Source: Chenopodium formosanum (Eukaryota > Streptophyta > Magnoliopsida > Caryophyllales > Amaranthaceae). Taken from it: a stretch of DNA of 64,000 nt. Position numbers and translations under genes: made by a program. Numbering within the stretch: the first letter of the stretch is position 1; each line of letters starts with the position of its first letter. Under the pieces are notes generated by a model. That model did no database searches. It had not been told where the DNA came from and was given only the letters and a program-made list of their open reading frames with translations. Shown in pieces: positions 48,924 through 59,090 of this stretch. The DNA lies in contig CM044860.1 of NCBI GenBank assembly GCA_024500155.1, positions 6,186,501-6,250,500 on the forward strand, given 5' to 3'.

Positions 48924-49254
48924 ATGAAGGATTTTATAGCAAAGATAGCTAGGAAGAAGGGAGAAAACTCGTCGAGATCGTTGTCTTGATATTCGAGGTT
49001 ATCTTGTGATAATAAGGGATGATGATGCTAGACATGAAATTAGAAGAGGGTCTGTGCCGGTTGTGGTAGGCTTTAGTGAGGAGCAACAAGAAAGGTTTAT
49101 GGTGCCTTGTGGGTGGATGAACCATCCTTGTATTGTAGAGTTGCTTCAATTATCTGCTAATGAGTTTGGGTATCAACAACAAGGTGTTATTCATATACCT
49201 TGTGAACCAAGTTATTTTAGAGTTATTATGGAGAATATATCATCTTCGAAATAG
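48924..49254 (+). pseudogene. SAUR-like gene, broken (copy 1)
   Basis: The ATG frame starts MKDFIAKIARKKGENSS, the same N-terminus style as the intact copy at 62958, but meets a stop (TGA where the other copies have CGA) at codon 22. The rest of the SAUR domain is in another frame and lacks an ATG: GSVPVVVGFSEEQQERFMVP, GWMNHPCIVELLQLSANEFG and QQQGVIHIPCEPSYFRVIME. So it has at least one nonsense change and one frameshift. A TATA-like TATATAAA lies at about 48811, where the promoter would be. Confidence 0.82.
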
Positions 49255-49784
49255 AAGTGACCATAATTTATAACGGATCGTAGTATGGGTTAGGTAGTTT
49301 AATTGGTGTAAAAATTATTAGACATAAATTTAATTAGCTAGCGGCTATAAAGGGGATTAGCTAGACATGCGCCTTTTAGCACATTTATCTTTAGACTTTT
49401 ACTAGATTTTATAATTGACTCGTTTGAATAGTTATATAGTTTTTGTAAATTATAACATATAGGAATAATGACACTTCTAGTGTTAGTTATTCCTTATTCG
49501 TCATTAATTATCTTTTATCTTCTTTTTTTATTCCGTTAAATCATTCAGTTTATAGATCGTCATTGATTTAAAAATGTTGATCAATAGATGATTGATTAAT
49601 CAAGATGCATGAAGAGCCACATCTATATCACAAGAAAGATGAAGTGTTAATAAGTTCCTTGTGCACATAGATTAAGCTCGATAATACCATAGTTGTTTTG
49701 GAGTAGTTAATTAGCTTGTACTACCACAATAATACGTGGTGTCCAGGTAATACTTGTGTAAGAATTGAATCTTACTATATAAAA

Positions 49785-49799
49785 TAAATAAATAAATAA

Positions 49800-49872
<73 letters not shown>
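49785..49872. repeat. (AAAT)n, (AT)n and (CA)n microsatellite
   Basis: A compound simple repeat: AAAT units, then about 60 bases of alternating TA, then ACAC. Direct observation. Confidence 0.95.
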
Positions 49873-49874
<2 letters not shown>

Positions 49875-50196
49875 AGATTAAACCCCGTGCAATGTACGGT
49901 TGTTAATAATTCTAATGACAATAAATTTTACCAAAAATAATGGATATAAATATTATAAATAGACTTAGTAGTAAAAAGTACGGAGTATGAAATATTGTGA
50001 AAGAAATTAATTAAACATATAATAGTTATAATAGACAATTTGATATTTAAGGACATTTATTTTAGATTTTATAAAAACTAAAAGTCATAATTTAATTACA
50101 ATAAGTTTTTTTTAGTAAGTGGTTTTGGAGGGAAAACTTTTTATAATATTTTGCCAAGTGTTCTCTAAGTTTCGCCTTTAGTATAATGTAATTGAT

Positions 50197-50222
50197 TTAT
50201 TTATATATAAATATAAATATAT

Positions 50223-50308
<86 letters not shown>
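50197..50308. repeat. Long (AT)n microsatellite
   Basis: Mixed TATAAATATA followed by about 75 bases of pure alternating AT. Direct observation. Confidence 0.95.
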
Positions 50309-50311
<3 letters not shown>

Positions 50312-51065
50312 CTTGGTGCTTGCAATAAGAGATGGGACATGCACTTGGTTAGAGTATGTTAAGGAAAATTAACATGTGAGTCGGAATTATTTATCCCACA
50401 TTAAAAAAGAAAATATAAAAAAGGATACAGAATGTATAAGCTAAGTTTTGATGAATTGCTAATTACCAATTGAATTTATGATGTAATAATTTTGCTAAGC
50501 TTGGTATGGAATGGATGTGGACAATGTTGAGATTGTATGCCTTGGAAAAAGCTAAGCTCTACCTACGACCAAACCCACTAGTTACAAGTCATATTATACT
50601 GAAACTTTCAAAAGGACAACCCAAGTGCCAAAATGGCTTGATTGTGCGCCTTCATTGTATATATGCTTTAATTTATTGTGCAAAAAATGTGGTCGAACCT
50701 TGAGCTCAACATCGCACTTCGCATCCTTAGTGTTTGTACCATGCCATGGCTTTTTTTTTGCTTCAGGTTGTGTCACTAGCTAGCCCAATTAATTGCCTAT
50801 TTAACTTGTATATGATGGAACTATCCTCTTACATTCTTAAGTGGCATTAGTTTAACTCAAAGGAGCTTTATTATCCCACGTGTCCTTAATTGAAACATGT
50901 CACGTCAGCTGCTTGGTTGATTTCTGCATGGCCCAAGATTGCAAATTGTTTTGGGCCATACCCGCTACTTAGGCTAACACCATGGCCTAATGCCAGCAGA
51001 TTCAAATGCAAGATAGAAACATTAACACATACGTAGTACACACATAACCATATTGCACTTCTACA

Positions 51066-51165
51066 GAGAGTGAGGGATAACTCAAGTGGTTAGAGCTTCC
51101 CTCCCGATTTCAAAAAAATTCTGGAATCGATTTTCATCCCTATCCTTGTCACTTGTGGCTCTCTA
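51066..51165 (+). mobile_element. tRNA-derived SINE fragment
   Basis: GGATAACTCAAGTGGTTAGA resembles a pol III box A, and TGGAATCGATTTTC about 50 bp downstream resembles a degraded box B. The spacing matches a tRNA-like SINE head. No target duplication was identified. Confidence 0.5.
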
Positions 51166-51291
51166 AACACCAAAATATTGCACTTTTAGAATTAAAAAAT
51201 TAATCATCTTTTTTTTTATTTCCCCTTTGTGCTTAAAAATGTTGACCTTTCAATCAATGAATCCTTTTTAAACTTTATGTTAGAAATATAC

Positions 51292-51421
51292 TTTTTTTTT
51301 TTTTACAGATAAGGTGCAAGGGGAGCCCCCTCCTATCATAGGAGGGGGGAATGAGGTTTGAATCCCCGTCACTTGAGGGGGAGATGGATGGACTTGTCAT
51401 TCCTCCATCTCCTAGATCCTC
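51292..51421 (-). mobile_element. Retroposed SINE-like insert with 14-bp target duplication
   Basis: A 130-bp insert lies between two copies of TGTTAGAAATATAC (51278-51291 and 51422-51435). It has 13 T at its left end, which is an A-tail read on the minus strand. The interior contains an inverted pair (GGGAGCCCCCTCC with GGAGGGGGG) and GGTTTGAATCCCCG. Insertion by target-primed reverse transcription is the natural reading. Confidence 0.85.
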
Positions 51422-51505
51422 TGTTAGAAATATACATTGTATTCTTTTACGTAAGTACTTTTTGAAAAACCTTTTTACTCAATATTGATTTTTATTTAAC
51501 ATCTT

Positions 51506-51675
51506 GCTAACGAGCGCCCTGGGGCGTTAAATAAGGAATAACTATATTGGTTGAAATAGTATTAACTTAGGAATGTATGACAAAATCACGCGTCGTTCGA
51601 CGTAATTAATGTTAGTTCTATTTTAATATTTCCACTTTTAATTCTCTTATCTAACGCCCCGGGGCGCTCATTAGC
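51506..51675. mobile_element. MITE with GC-rich terminal inverted repeats (170 bp)
   Basis: Ends GCTAACGAGCGCCCTGGGGC and GCCCCGGGGCGCTCATTAGC pair over more than 25 bp, through CGTTAAATAAG and CTTATCTAACG. The interior is AT-rich. No clear target duplication, so the superfamily is not assigned. Confidence 0.8.
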
Positions 51676-51696
51676 TTTTGCCTTTTATTTAATATA

Positions 51697-51785
51697 CTAC
51701 TTCGTTACATATTAGTTGCAACCTTGAGTAATATTTGTGAGAGATAAAATATTCCAAAGTTGCGACTAATACGTAATGGAGGTAG
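51697..51785. mobile_element. Stowaway-type MITE (89 bp)
   Basis: CTACTTCGTTACATATTAGT and its inverted partner ACTAATACGTAATGGAGGTAG form the ends, flanked by TA on both sides. Homologous to the elements at 53792 and 59741. Confidence 0.85.
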
Positions 51786-52090
51786 TATGTGCGTTCACAA
51801 TTTTTTTTTTTTTTAATCATTACTTTTACTTAATTTTAGAATAATTGTAAAAATTTTGCACTCAAAATCACATAAAAATGCAAATGAAAAGATATATGAG
51901 GCCGAAGTAGCTAGATTACGTTTACACTAAAAATGATTGAGTATTTGTGTATGAAATAAGACCATTAGTCAAAGTTCAATAATTATGCAAAAAAGGTGAT
52001 TATTGATAAATGAATGTAGTCATTAAAGTTCATGTAATAAGTAGATCAAGCATCACATACGGTGATACGGAGTATAACAATTATAGTATA

Positions 52091-52433
52091 ACTAGTGTGT
52101 AGCCTCGAACAATGCACCAAGTTTTACTTTAAATATCAATACATATTATTTGGGCTATACAATCATAAACTATATAATTACATAAAATAAGTGGACAATA
52201 ATAACTAATAAAACTAAATAAACACTCTCAAATTGATATCTTGTAGAAATTAAGTATTTAGTGTATTATAATTGAATATAAAGCATAAGTAAAAGGAGTA
52301 GCAAAGTTGATAAGAACATTAATTCATTTGTTATTGGTCTTGCATGTGTTCAAACCTTGTTGTGATGTGGCATACTTTTAATACATGTGAAGAGTGTCAC
52401 GTGGCACATATCTTGTATTATAAACGCTTTTTA

Positions 52434-52471
<38 letters not shown>
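52091..52471 (+). mobile_element. ACTAG-type dispersed repeat, copy B
   Basis: Begins ACTAGTGTGTAGCCTCGAAC then AATGCACC and ends with GTCACGTGGCACATATC, CTTTTTAATATA and an (ATA)n tail. Related to the repeats starting at 49872 and 55295. Class unknown. Confidence 0.5.
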
Positions 52472-52472
<1 letters not shown>

Positions 52473-53105
52473 GAATAGATATCTTTAACGACTAATTCAT
52501 AATATAAGTGTATAATTTTTTTACTCGTTTAAAAGTCGGTTAACTGTTAGAGAATTAGCATCAAGCTAAGCGAGATATGTCCACTAAAAATCGATTTTCC
52601 AGTACTTAATCCACTAGGGCCAGTAGACAGCAAGTAATCTACTAATCTCACTTCCTTAATCACTTTTTCATTTTAAGATTAAATCAAAAGCACGTGTTAG
52701 AAGGAGTTAATCATCATTAGAACATGATAACTAATGTTTAGAAAAGTAAAAAAGTGCACAATTCGATATTCATTGGGATGATTAGAGCAGCCGAAGACTA
52801 GAAGCCTGCTATATTTGACTCTTGAAGTATGTAAGTACATACTTTAGAGCAGTCGAAGACTAGAAGCCTGCTCTCTTTTTTTTCTTTTTTTTTCTTTTTT
52901 TTTTTTTTGACAAAAAAGTATGTAAGAGTTACTTTCTATAAATATAGACTTGTAAAAAGTCATTAGACCAATAATCTCACTCAGAAATTTATATTTGAGT
53001 ATTTATTTAATAAATAAAATACAATTGGCTAACTATTTTTCCAAATAAGTGGCAAGAATTTCAATATACATCACTATCTTACGTATAAAGTATAAACAAG
53101 ATTAA

Positions 53106-53302
53106 GGGTCTGTTCACATTTACTTAATTTCAGTTCAGTTCAGTTCAGCTCCAATCAGTTCAATTCAGCTCCAATCAGTTCAGTTCAGTTCAGTTCAGCT
53201 CCTAATTTCCCTCTCTTATATTCATTTCAACTCAGTTCAGTTCAGTTCAGCTCCAATCAGTTCAGTTCAGTTCAGCTCATTTCAGTAAATGTGAACAGGC
53301 CC
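53106..53302. mobile_element. MITE with internal (TTCAG)n, copy 2
   Basis: Ends GGGTCTGTTCACATTTAC and GTAAATGTGAACAGGCCC pair over 18 bp with one mismatch, flanked by TTAA on both sides. The interior is nearly all TTCAG units with AGCTCCAATC spacers. Same family as 25073-25224. Confidence 0.85.
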
Positions 53303-53451
53303 TTAAATAAGGAGGAAAGGTACGTTGTTATTTGGTGTTATGTCGATATTGATGTACGAAGTATAAAATTACGAAGATCTTGTAGTTTATAGGATAATTG
53401 GTTCAAAGTATATACTTTCTTTCTTTTCTAAATAATGCACCATTGGTTCAA

Positions 53452-53476
53452 AGTATTTTTAACTTATGTATAAATC

Positions 53477-53510
<34 letters not shown>

Positions 53511-53535
53511 GATTTATATGTAAGTTAAAAATACT
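53452..53535. repeat. 84-bp AT-centred palindrome
   Basis: Arms of about 34 bp (AGTATTTTTAACTTATGTAT at the left, paired at the right by ATATGTAAGTTAAAAATACT) differ at two positions and meet in alternating AT. Capable of a long hairpin. Confidence 0.85.
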
Positions 53536-53791
53536 AGATATTATGTAGGTCCTTGTTAAATTTCTATATGTATATATTTTTGTGACATAAAAAAAACAAG
53601 TATAATTTGAATTTCACATACAATTAAAAATATTTGGGATTGAAATTGTGCATTAGGATGCGTAAAGTATGAAAACAATATTTCAATTGTTTATTTTGTT
53701 GTTTCCATTTCATATTCTATACAATTTCTAATTTTAAGTACCAAGAAATATAAGAAGTATTAATTACCAAGAATTATAAGAAGCTATCATA

Positions 53792-53885
53792 CTTCCTCTG
53801 TTACGTATTAGTTGTAACTTTTAAAATTTTTTATTATACCTCACAATTAATACATCAAAATTGCAACTAATAGTAAGAGAATAAG
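53792..53885. mobile_element. Stowaway-type MITE, degenerate
   Basis: CTTCCTCTGTTACGTATTAG at the left pairs imperfectly with CTAATAGTAAGAGAATAAG at the right, with TA flanks. Sister of 51697-51785. Confidence 0.7.
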
Positions 53886-53919
53886 TAATACAATATGTTA
53901 TTAATTAACTAACTAATTA

Positions 53920-54010
53920 CTCCCCCCGTCTCTTAATTTAAAGCCTCTTTCTAACATTTATACTCACATAATCAAGAAAAAAAAGGCTTTTAATTTAGGG
54001 ATGGAGGGAG
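53920..54010. mobile_element. Stowaway-type MITE
   Basis: CTCCCCCCGTCTCTTAATTT and AATTTAGGGATGGAGGGAG pair as terminal inverted repeats with TA on both sides. Confidence 0.85.
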
Positions 54011-54391
54011 TACAATAAAGTGTTTCATGGTGGCTCACATTTAAGGCTTTTTAGACTCCGTTAGTATTTTAATTTAGTCCCCTTTGGATCCGTTGGATGA
54101 TGCTTGATGTCGAAATTAGTGAATATTTTTTATTTATTTTGTTCATCTTTGACTAGATTTCTTCAAACTTGTAAACTATGCATTTCAACAAAGCAGTAAT
54201 ACTAATAATACATTTAACATATATAATCTCTATTTGTATATACAAGAAAACGACATATATAAATCCAAGTTGCAATATTTAATACGACTCTATATATATC
54301 CATACACTTATTTTCAAACAACTAGCACAAAAACATAAACATTCATTCCTTTTCTTCTTCTTCAATTCACTATCAACTACTATCAGCAACA

Positions 54392-54731
54392 ATGAAGAAC
54401 TTGATTAGAAGGATAAGTAGGAAGAAGGAGCAATCTTCATCTATGTCGCCACCTCGATACTCGAGGCTAGGCTGTGAGGAAGTGAGTAACAATCATCCTA
54501 GACGTGAAACTCGAAAAGGGTGTGTCATGTGTGCCTATTATGGTAGGCAAGTGTGAGGAAGAAGAAGAGAGGTTTATAGTACCTCTTGGTTGGATGAACC
54601 ATCCTTTAATTGTTGATTTGCTTCAATTATCTGCCAATGAATTTGGTTATCATCAAGAAGGACTTATTCATATTCCTTGTCAAACATGTCATTTTAGACT
54701 TGTTTTGGAAAACATTTCTTCCAAATATTAA
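54392..54731 (+). pseudogene. SAUR-like gene, broken (copy 2)
   Basis: The ATG frame reads MKNLIRRISRKKEQSS, then PPRYSRLGCEEV and on to RRETRKGC. An extra stretch of about 7 bases (TGTGTCA just before TGTGTGCC), compared with the intact copy, then shifts the frame and leads to a stop after 55 codons. The SAUR domain continues in the other frame: SCVPIMVGKCEEEEERFIVP, GWMNHPLIVDLLQLSANEFG and HIPCQTCHFRLVLENI. The conserved CEPQ-type motif is CQTC here. A TATA-like TATATATA lies near 54290. The insertion looks like a slippage event. Short proteins from either frame cannot be excluded. Confidence 0.82.
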
Positions 54732-56183
54732 GGGAGATATATATTTAAAATTTAGCTTAATTACTAGATCGATTATGGTAAATATATTTTCATCATAGTA
54801 ATTAGGCTTTTTTGAGATCATCCTTGTTCCCTTCTATGTATATTGGAGTAGTGCAATGTATAAAATCTCTACCAAATATGTAGAATTGAACTACGGAGTA
54901 AAATTTATTTTTTCATCTTCTCTTATATTAGTTCTTGTTTTGTTCACCTTATTTCAGCATATTACTTATTAATAATTCTGAATAAATTCACAGCATGCAT
55001 CATAAGTATAGTATATATAGTGTATTTAAGTTCATTCAAATTTGTATTTCACATAAGTTAGCTAGTAAGAAAATTTAATTTTAATTCACAACTGAAAAAA
55101 TTACGGATTGGATCGAATCAGAGTATAATAAGTACTGTTTTGCTAAGTTAAGACAATATAAATACATTATTCTGATAAGTTTAATTAGTTAAATTTAAAT
55201 AAAACTAGCTAAATGAATATCAAGTGAATAGAACGTACACTTAGTTCTACAATAGAAGAAAAAAAATCATTTAATTATCATTATATTATAACTCACTAGC
55301 CTTCTGACCTGTGCAATGCACAGGATATTTATAGATTATAGATGTACAATATAATTTATTTTTTTTTATTTTGTTATATATTTTAATTGGAAAATGAATA
55401 GTTTATAAGAAGACAGGTGAAAATTGAATGTAATTGTAAAAGATATTAAGTTGGGGGAAAATGAATCAAATAACATTCATACATGTATTGAATTAAAGCT
55501 ACTTTTTTTTTAATATAAGAAAGGAGATTAATTAATGAAAGAAGGTGACCTGTGGCATTGGTGAAAAATAAAGTTTACATGTGGCTTGATGGGGATGATG
55601 TTTTGTGTTTTTAAATACTAAGTATAGATATAGATATAGATATAGATATACATTTAGATTAATTATAACTTAAACTAAACAAGAAACTCAAACAACTCAA
55701 TAATTATGACAGCTAAAAAACTTTGAGTTTATCAATTCTAATGAAATGATGATATATATCCTAAAATTCAGATGAGATAATTATGTATTTAAAATAATCA
55801 AAATTTCCTTGCTAAGGTTGGTAAATGTACAACGGAAGCAAATTAAAGAGGTAAAGATTTTGAGAAATAATTAGAAAATAGATATTAAAAAAAAAGAAGG
55901 ACATACACACAATATTTAACGTGGGAAAAATTATTTTTAAAAAAAAAAAAAAAACACGAACGACGAGCACCAAAATAATTCACTATATGAAAGGAGAGTA
56001 CAAAAATCCTTGAAAGAGTGAGTAGTATAAGCAAATTCTCACAGTTTCACTTCAGGAACTCAAAAATAAGATACAAAAAAGGAATAGTGGATTAGGGAGA
56101 TTGTGTGTAAGTAAAAGCTCCAATCATGATATTTTAGGGAGCGGATAGTTGTAAGTAAATTCTCTTTAAGCATAAATAATGTA
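54732..56183. other. Spacer downstream of SAUR copy 2
   Basis: AT-rich, no gene. It contains an ACTAG-type repeat (55295-55651) and a 17-base A-run near 55940. Confidence 0.45.
55295..55651 (+). mobile_element. ACTAG-type dispersed repeat, copy C
   Basis: Begins ACTAGCCTTCTGACCTGTGC then AATGCACAGG and ends with ACATGTGGCTTGATGG, a TTTTTAAATACTAAG segment and a (TATAGA)n tail. Sister of 52091-52471. Confidence 0.5.
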
Positions 56184-56191
56184 TGGAGAGA

Positions 56192-56752
56192 TAGGGGTGA
56201 GCAAAAATTCCGGGTACCCGGAATTGGAACCGGAACTGGTTAGGAACCGGCGGGTCCGGAACCGAGATTGGACCCGGTGGTTCCAATTCCGGGTAATAAA
56301 TTAAGGACCCGGTTATAACCAATTCCAATTCCAATTCTCAACTTTTTGGAACCGGAACCGGTTGGGTACCCGGTTACCCAATATATCCTAAACTAAATAA
56401 ATTTAGATAATAAAAATATGTTAAATGTATCTAATTTGTAAAATAAAAAAGTATTATTAATACCTAACATGAATACAAATAGCTTAATGCATATATAAAT
56501 ATAATTATTAAACACTAATAATGATACTAACTAAAATAAAAATTATAATTTTGTATTATATTTTAAAAATTACATACATAAGTGGGTACCCGGAACCGGA
56601 ACCGGTACCCGGTGGTACCAATTCCAATTCCTAAATTTTAGGACCCGGTTAAACCAATTCCAATTCCGGTTCCGAATTTTAGGACCTGGTTCCAACCAAT
56701 TCCAATTCCGGGTCCTAAAATTTTGATCGGGTACCCGGTTTGCTCACCCCTA
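56192..56752. mobile_element. hAT-type MITE 2 (561 bp)
   Basis: Ends TAGGGGTGAGCAAA and TTTGCTCACCCCTA (with one extra C-G step inside) are flanked by the 8-bp duplication TGGAGAGA (56184-56191 and 56753-56760). The subterminal DNA is built from GGGTACCCGG, CCGGAACCGG and CCAATTCC units. No transposase. Confidence 0.9.
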
Positions 56753-56760
56753 TGGAGAGA

Positions 56761-57407
56761 TACTCACAGAGTGTACGAGGGGATTGAAGCATTGGAGGAT
56801 TGGAGGATGATGTAGATTGATACATGCTCCCAAATGACACCCAACGCCACTAGTTATAATCGACGTAAGGATGTGGAAAAAGTGTGTGGAAAATTCTACA
56901 CACATGCTCTTTAAATTGCCCATAAATCTAGAATCTTTATGACCATTCACCAATTTAAGATTCTTTCACAATTCTCCATAAATTTCTCAGCCTAGTATAG
57001 TTTTCTAGACACCTTAACATGTAATAAGTTGGGCTATAGAATTGGGCCACACTAACCCAACAATTTGGGTTTTCTAATTTAAGACATATTTGTTACTTTG
57101 CTAATGTGATAGATATAAGATATGGTTGGGCTTCTTCGATCATCATCACAAGAGAAAGTGTGGCTCATAAGACAGATCAAAGAAAATTCCACGCATATAG
57201 CATTTGAGGCTCCTAACATTTATTATTATTTTTTTTTCCAATGCGAGATGTTTACATACAACATTTTTTTTTTCTTTTTTTTTTTTTGGATGGAAAATCT
57301 GAAGAATTATTTTAACTTATTTTTATGAATTAGATTAAATCCAAACTATTAGTTTAACTTATTTTTCTAAACACCGCCTTTATCAATTAGGAAAACACCA
57401 AACACCC
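56761..57407. other. Short spacer between hAT MITEs
   Basis: No gene or clear element is seen apart from T-runs near 57,230 and 57,265-57,287. Confidence 0.4.
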
Positions 57408-57415
57408 GGTCAAAC

Positions 57416-57705
57416 TAGAGGTGATTATTGGGCGGGTCGGGTAGGGCCGAAACCAAAAAAGTAAGCCCATTTCTTGGGCTGGCCTAGATCGGGCCGATTT
57501 TTGTGCCCAAACTCGCCCAAAATGGTCAGACTATGCTGGCTTTTCGGGGCAGACCTAAAAAATCAACTAAATATGCGTAAAAACGCATTCCCATACCCAT
57601 CCAAAATAAATTTTCGGGTCAAGCCGGGCCAAACTTGATTTCGGGCCGAAAAATTCTGTCCAAAACCCGCCCAAAATCGGGCCGGGCTACCTTTAATCAC
57701 CTCTA
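57416..57705. mobile_element. hAT-type MITE 3 (290 bp)
   Basis: Ends TAGAGGTGATTA and TAATCACCTCTA are an exact inverted repeat, flanked by GGTCAAAC and AGTCAAAC (7 of 8 match). Subterminal units are GGGCGGGTCGGG, GGGCCGA and CGGGCCGGGC. No transposase. Confidence 0.88.
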
Positions 57706-57740
57706 AGTCAAACATACATGTTTTCTACCCAAAATGGCAA

Positions 57741-57741
<1 letters not shown>

Positions 57742-57807
<66 letters not shown>
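57742..57807. repeat. (AAT)n microsatellite at the 5' side of the retrotransposon fragment
   Basis: About 22 AAT units, directly abutting the truncated retrotransposon sequence. Confidence 0.95.
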
Positions 57808-57809
<2 letters not shown>

Positions 57810-57810
<1 letters not shown>

Positions 57811-58980
57811 GTCCTCCTAGTACTTTTGAGGTAACTCAGCGCACTTTCGACGAGGCTCTTCGTTCTTCCTTGGAGCGTATCGTTACTGCTTCGGGGCCTG
57901 GGTTTGGCAATTGGCAGGGGGCTTGCCACCTTACTATTTGCGTTTGGCGGACTTGGTGTTTATTCCGCAAGTGATGTTCGTCATTATGCTTTTCTTACCT
58001 CTCGGTTACAGTCTGCTGGGTTGCAGACAAAACTTCTACGGGATGCTAGCGTTGTTGGCCTTGGTCGAGCCTTTGCGAATGCTTTGAGTCTGTTTCATGG
58101 GACGGTTGGATCTGACATTTTGTGTAATCCTAGTGAGGTCGCTGCCCCTAAACTAATGAAGAAATTGGCAAATATATACTTCACGAAGGTTACCGCTTTT
58201 GCAGAATGCACCTTCTCTTTATCTCCTCGACAATCAGCATTGTGGAAATCGCAACAGGGAGATTACACCTCCGCTTGGTTTCAGGCGGTTCCTATTTCAG
58301 GGTTGGGTCAAACTATGAACGCAAAGACTTACCGATGTGTGTTATGCTACCGATTGGGTGTTCCATTGTTCTCTGTCTTGACACCGTGCTCTACTTATTC
58401 AAGGGTTTTTCCAGGGGATATTTTCGGTGATCATGCGGTGTCGTGTGCTGGTATCGTGGGTATTAAATATCGACATAATGTTGTTCGGGATACCCTAGTT
58501 GATGTTTGCTATCGTTCTGGGATTTCAACAAGGAAAGAGGTTGACATTAGGTTGTCTGGAGAGAACGACGAGGCCCTCAGACCTGCAGATGTATTACTTT
58601 ATTCCTGGGATCATGGTCACGATGTATGTGTAGATTTGACAGGATCTTCTCCTTTGACACAGTCAGGGCTCTCTGACTTTATTTCTGGACGGGTTGTGGC
58701 TGATGTAGCTCATCGAAAGCGGGTTAAGTATGAAGCTCGTTGTCAGGCAATTGGATATGGTTTCATTCCCTTCTCCTTTTCTTCGCTTGGGGAATTAGAG
58801 AAGGAGGCTGTTGCGTTGCTGAAGCGAGTTCAGAGGTTCTCGACGACGCAAGCATTTGAGCACGTGTTGCAGCTCATATATTTAGTAGGGTAGGCTTTGC
58901 TATAGCTAGAGGAGTGGGGGCCTAGATTATATCTCGGCTTCCCACTAATTTGTTGTAGGTTGTATGACTTTTGTTTTTGA
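57810..58980 (+). pseudogene. 5'-truncated non-LTR retrotransposon ORF with possible restriction-like endonuclease end
   Basis: A long frame (57904-58893) plus an upstream piece in another frame (CPPSTFEVTQRTFDEALRSS through TASGPGFGNWQ) represent the C-terminal part of a plant retrotransposon polyprotein. It carries RQSALWKSQQGDYTSAWF and ISGLGQTMNAKTYRCVLCYR. Counting from the Met at 57904, Cys145, Cys148, Cys162, His177 and Cys181 could bind zinc. Glu212, the RPAD segment with Asp229, and Asp244 follow; 14 residues lie between the two Asp, like the (K/R)PDX12-14D motif of R2-type nucleases. HRKRVKYEAR follows. The sequence ends in TTTTGTTTTTGAGAT and an (AAT)n tail. One frameshift near 57,900-57,925 and 5' truncation make it inactive. 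Reverse transcriptase itself is absent. The nuclease assignment is inference. Confidence 0.7.
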
Positions 58981-58981
58981 G

Positions 58982-59038
<57 letters not shown>

Positions 59039-59078
59039 CAACAACAACAATAACAATAACAATAACAACAACAACAAC
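58981..59078. repeat. (AAT)n/(AAC)n tail
   Basis: About 17 ATA units grade into ACA and ATAACA units immediately after the retrotransposon 3' end. Confidence 0.95.
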
Positions 59079-59090
59079 GTTACTCAATTT

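Larger units (their letters stand above)
49255..54390. other. Repeat-rich spacer between SAUR copies 1 and 2
   Basis: Five kilobases without a gene. Contents, listed separately: long AT microsatellites, two copies of an ACTAG-type repeat, a tRNA-like SINE fragment, a retroposed insert with a 14-bp duplication, a GC-ended MITE, three Stowaway-type MITEs, a (TTCAG)n MITE and a long AT-centred palindrome. The block at 50330-50800 is unassigned. Confidence 0.5.

Noticed and set aside
51350..51375. GGTTTGAATCCCCG as a tRNA gene box B
   Set aside because: No cloverleaf or box A at the right spacing; it lies inside a retroposed insert.
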